Below, one piece after another: positions 4,800 through 5,804 of a stretch of 5,804 nucleotides of DNA. The position numbers and the translations under genes are program-made. Each line of letters starts with the position of its first letter. The first letter of the stretch is position 1. Source of the stretch: an uncultured bacterium (GTDB taxonomy: Bacteria > Verrucomicrobiota > Lentisphaeria > Oligosphaerales > Oligosphaeraceae); NCBI GenBank assembly GCA_902783355.1, contig CACZQQ010000139.1:1-5804 (forward strand). The letters run 5' to 3'. The notes beneath the pieces were generated by a model. That model ran no database searches and was not told where the DNA came from. It saw only the letters and a list, made by a program, of their open reading frames with translations.

Positions 4800-5804
4800 A
4801 TTTTCCGCCGCCCTGGCCTGGCTTCTCCGGCTTCGTTTCGTCACTGGCCTTGCCGCTGGCCCCGTAGGTCCCGTAACGGCCATACTTGCCGTAGCCGTAT
4901 TTGCCGTAGCCATACTTGCCGTAGCCGTATTTGCCGTAGCGGCCGTACTTGCCGTAGCCGTACCCGTACCCGTAGCCGTAGGAGGTGGCGGGCGCGTCCA
5001 CGTAGTTGGTGACCATGCCGACAGGCATGACGTTGAGCTGGCGGAGGCGCTGGGCAAGGGCCTGCAGCTGGCTCTTCGTGGTGGAGAAGAGGCGGCTGAG
5101 GAGCAGGAAGGGCACGTTCTGGTTGAAGATGAGCAGGGCGTCCGCCACAAGGCCCACGGGCGACGTGTCGAAGATCACCATGTCGTATTCCTGCTTGGCC
5201 TTGGCGAGGAGGTCGCTCAGGGCGCCGCCGGAGAGCAGCTCGTTGGGGTTGGGCGGCACGGGGCCGACGCCCAGCACGTCCAGGTTCTGGTCGTCCAGAT
5301 GGATGACAGCCTCCTCCAGCGTGCAGTCGCCCACCAGCACGTTGCTCAGGCCCTTGTGCTGCGTGGTCGAGACGCCCGCCGGCAGCGAATCCTTGAAGTA
5401 CTTGACGATGGAGGGCTTGCGGAGGTCGGCGTCGATCAGGAGCACCTTCTTGTTGGCCTGCGCATAGGAGCGGGCCAGGTTGCAGCTGAAGAAGGTCTTG
5501 CCCTCGCCGGAGATGGAGGAGGAGATGGCGAGGGCCTTGGCGTTGCGCGTGGCGATGGAGAGGTTCAGGGAGGTCCGGATGTTGCGGAAGGCCTCGTCGA
5601 TGTCCAGCTGCAGCTTCCTCTTGCACTCGTCGGCGCTGCTGGCCTTCTTGTCGTCGCCCTTCCCTTCCGCCTTGGCGGCCGCCAGATAGTCATCCAGCGA
5701 GAAGGAGGGCAGCTTGCCGAAGTCGGTGAGTCGGCCGCCGAAGAAGCCGTTGATGGTGGAGGGGTCGGTGACCTCGGTGTTGATGGAGACGAGGATGAAG
5801 GAGA
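4798..5804 (-). CDS. Wzc/CpsD-type bacterial tyrosine kinase, C-terminal part (partial)
   Basis: The frame is open to the right edge, so the 5' end is missing; 334 residues are visible (numbered from the edge). BY-kinases are ATP-dependent autokinases that control polymerisation and export of capsule or exopolysaccharide. The visible order is a hydrophilic linker (~1-69), the oligomerisation motif EAFRNIR (70-76, EX2RX2R), Walker A SGEGKT (98-103), Walker A' LLIDADLRKP (121-130), the family stretch PPNPNELLSGG (183-193), Walker B DMVIFD (207-212), and a tyrosine-rich tail (275-313) followed by a charged Gly-rich end. The kinase does not start at the GTG at 5445: both Walker A and the EX2RX2R motif lie upstream in the same uninterrupted frame. 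No second transmembrane helix of a Wzc-like co-polymerase is seen in the 69 visible linker residues; it may lie beyond the edge or be in a separate CpsC-like protein. Nine bases separate its stop from the next gene. Confidence 0.93.
   Translation of the reverse strand, partial: SFILVSINTEVTDPSTINGFFGGRLTDFGKLPSFSLDDYLAAAKAEGKGDDKKASSADECKRKLQLDIDEAFRNIRTSLNLSIATRNAKALAISSSISGEGKTFFSCNLARSYAQANKKVLLIDADLRKPSIVKYFKDSLPAGVSTTQHKGLSNVLVGDCTLEEAVIHLDDQNLDVLGVGPVPPNPNELLSGGALSDLLAKAKQEYDMVIFDTSPVGLVADALLIFNQNVPFLLLSRLFSTTKSQLQALAQRLRQLNVMPVGMVTNYVDAPATSYGYGYGYGYGKYGRYGKYGYGKYGYGKYGYGKYGRYGTYGASGKASDETKPEKPGQGGGK
4861..4980 (-). repeat. Repeat-encoded tyrosine tail of the kinase
   Basis: This stretch encodes 40 residues at the kinase C-terminus built from YG, KYG and YGKYG units, with 16 tyrosines and almost no other residue types than Gly, Lys and Arg. 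Tyrosine clusters in this position are the autophosphorylation sites of BY-kinases, and CpsD-type tails with YGX repeats are known. This one is long and very regular. At DNA level it is made of GCCGTA-rich units of 6, 9 and 15 bases. Confidence 0.85.
4881..4940 (-). repeat. Exact 30-bp tandem duplication within the tyrosine tail
   Basis: Bases 4881-4910 and 4911-4940 are identical over all 30 positions, including synonymous choices (one TAT next to TAC codons in each unit), and encode two copies of a ten-residue Tyr-Gly-Lys unit. A related but diverged unit follows from 4943. Identity at silent positions points to recent slippage or unequal recombination rather than selection on protein alone. 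Confidence 0.9.

Noticed and set aside
4871..4980. CRISPR-like or intergenic tandem repeat array
   Set aside because: There are no unique spacers, the units are contiguous multiples of three bases, and they lie in frame at the end of a kinase where tyrosine repeats are expected.
4798..5445. Kinase as a complete 215-residue protein starting at GTG 5445
   Set aside because: Walker A (SGEGKT) and the EX2RX2R motif are encoded immediately upstream in the same open frame, so the GTG is an internal valine codon.
4841..5626. 261-codon minus-strand frame overlapping the kinase
   Set aside because: The kinase frame has all Walker motifs. This one is Arg/Gln/His-rich and featureless.

Overview
The window is GC-rich and shows strongly G/C-biased third codon positions. 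It holds the 3' end of an unrecognised plus-strand gene, a convergent intergenic region packed with inverted repeats, and three tightly packed minus-strand genes of a surface-polysaccharide (capsule or exopolysaccharide) export locus. The protein families occur across many Gram-negative-type bacteria. The predicted periplasmic TPR extension, the BY-kinase/PHP-phosphatase pair and the GC-rich palindromic repeats would fit a Verrucomicrobiota/Kiritimatiellae/Lentisphaerae- or Planctomycetes-like organism. That placement is inference and low confidence, because no marker gene is present.

Layout: (1) 1-80, plus strand, C-terminus of an unidentified protein. (2) 81-443, noncoding convergent intergenic region. 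It contains imperfect terminal inverted repeats (149-170 and 384-405) bracketing two copies of a ~40-bp palindromic repeat and two perfect tetraloop hairpins, so it resembles a MITE or dispersed repeat cassette. (3) 444-1184, minus, CpsB/YwqE-type PHP-family protein-tyrosine phosphatase. (4) 1177-4788, minus, a 1203-residue O-antigen ligase/polymerase-like membrane protein with about 13 membrane segments, a ~650-residue periplasmic helical-repeat extension and a strand-rich C-terminal end. (5) 4798-5804, minus, the C-terminal 334 residues of a Wzc/CpsD-type bacterial tyrosine kinase (BY-kinase), ending in a Tyr-Gly-Lys tail. The gene runs off the window.

The minus-strand genes are transcribed in the order kinase, ligase/polymerase, phosphatase. 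The first junction has a 9-bp gap with an SD-like AGGCGG overlapping the kinase stop. The second has an 8-bp overlap (ATGATTGA). They therefore look like one translationally coupled operon whose promoter lies outside the window. By family knowledge, the kinase autophosphorylates on its tyrosine tail, the PHP phosphatase removes those phosphates, and this cycle tunes chain assembly and export. The membrane protein would polymerise or ligate the glycan on the periplasmic face. The most notable items are the extended 16-tyrosine kinase tail with an exact 30-bp tandem duplication, the long periplasmic extension on the ligase-like protein, and the inverted-repeat cassette between the converging genes.
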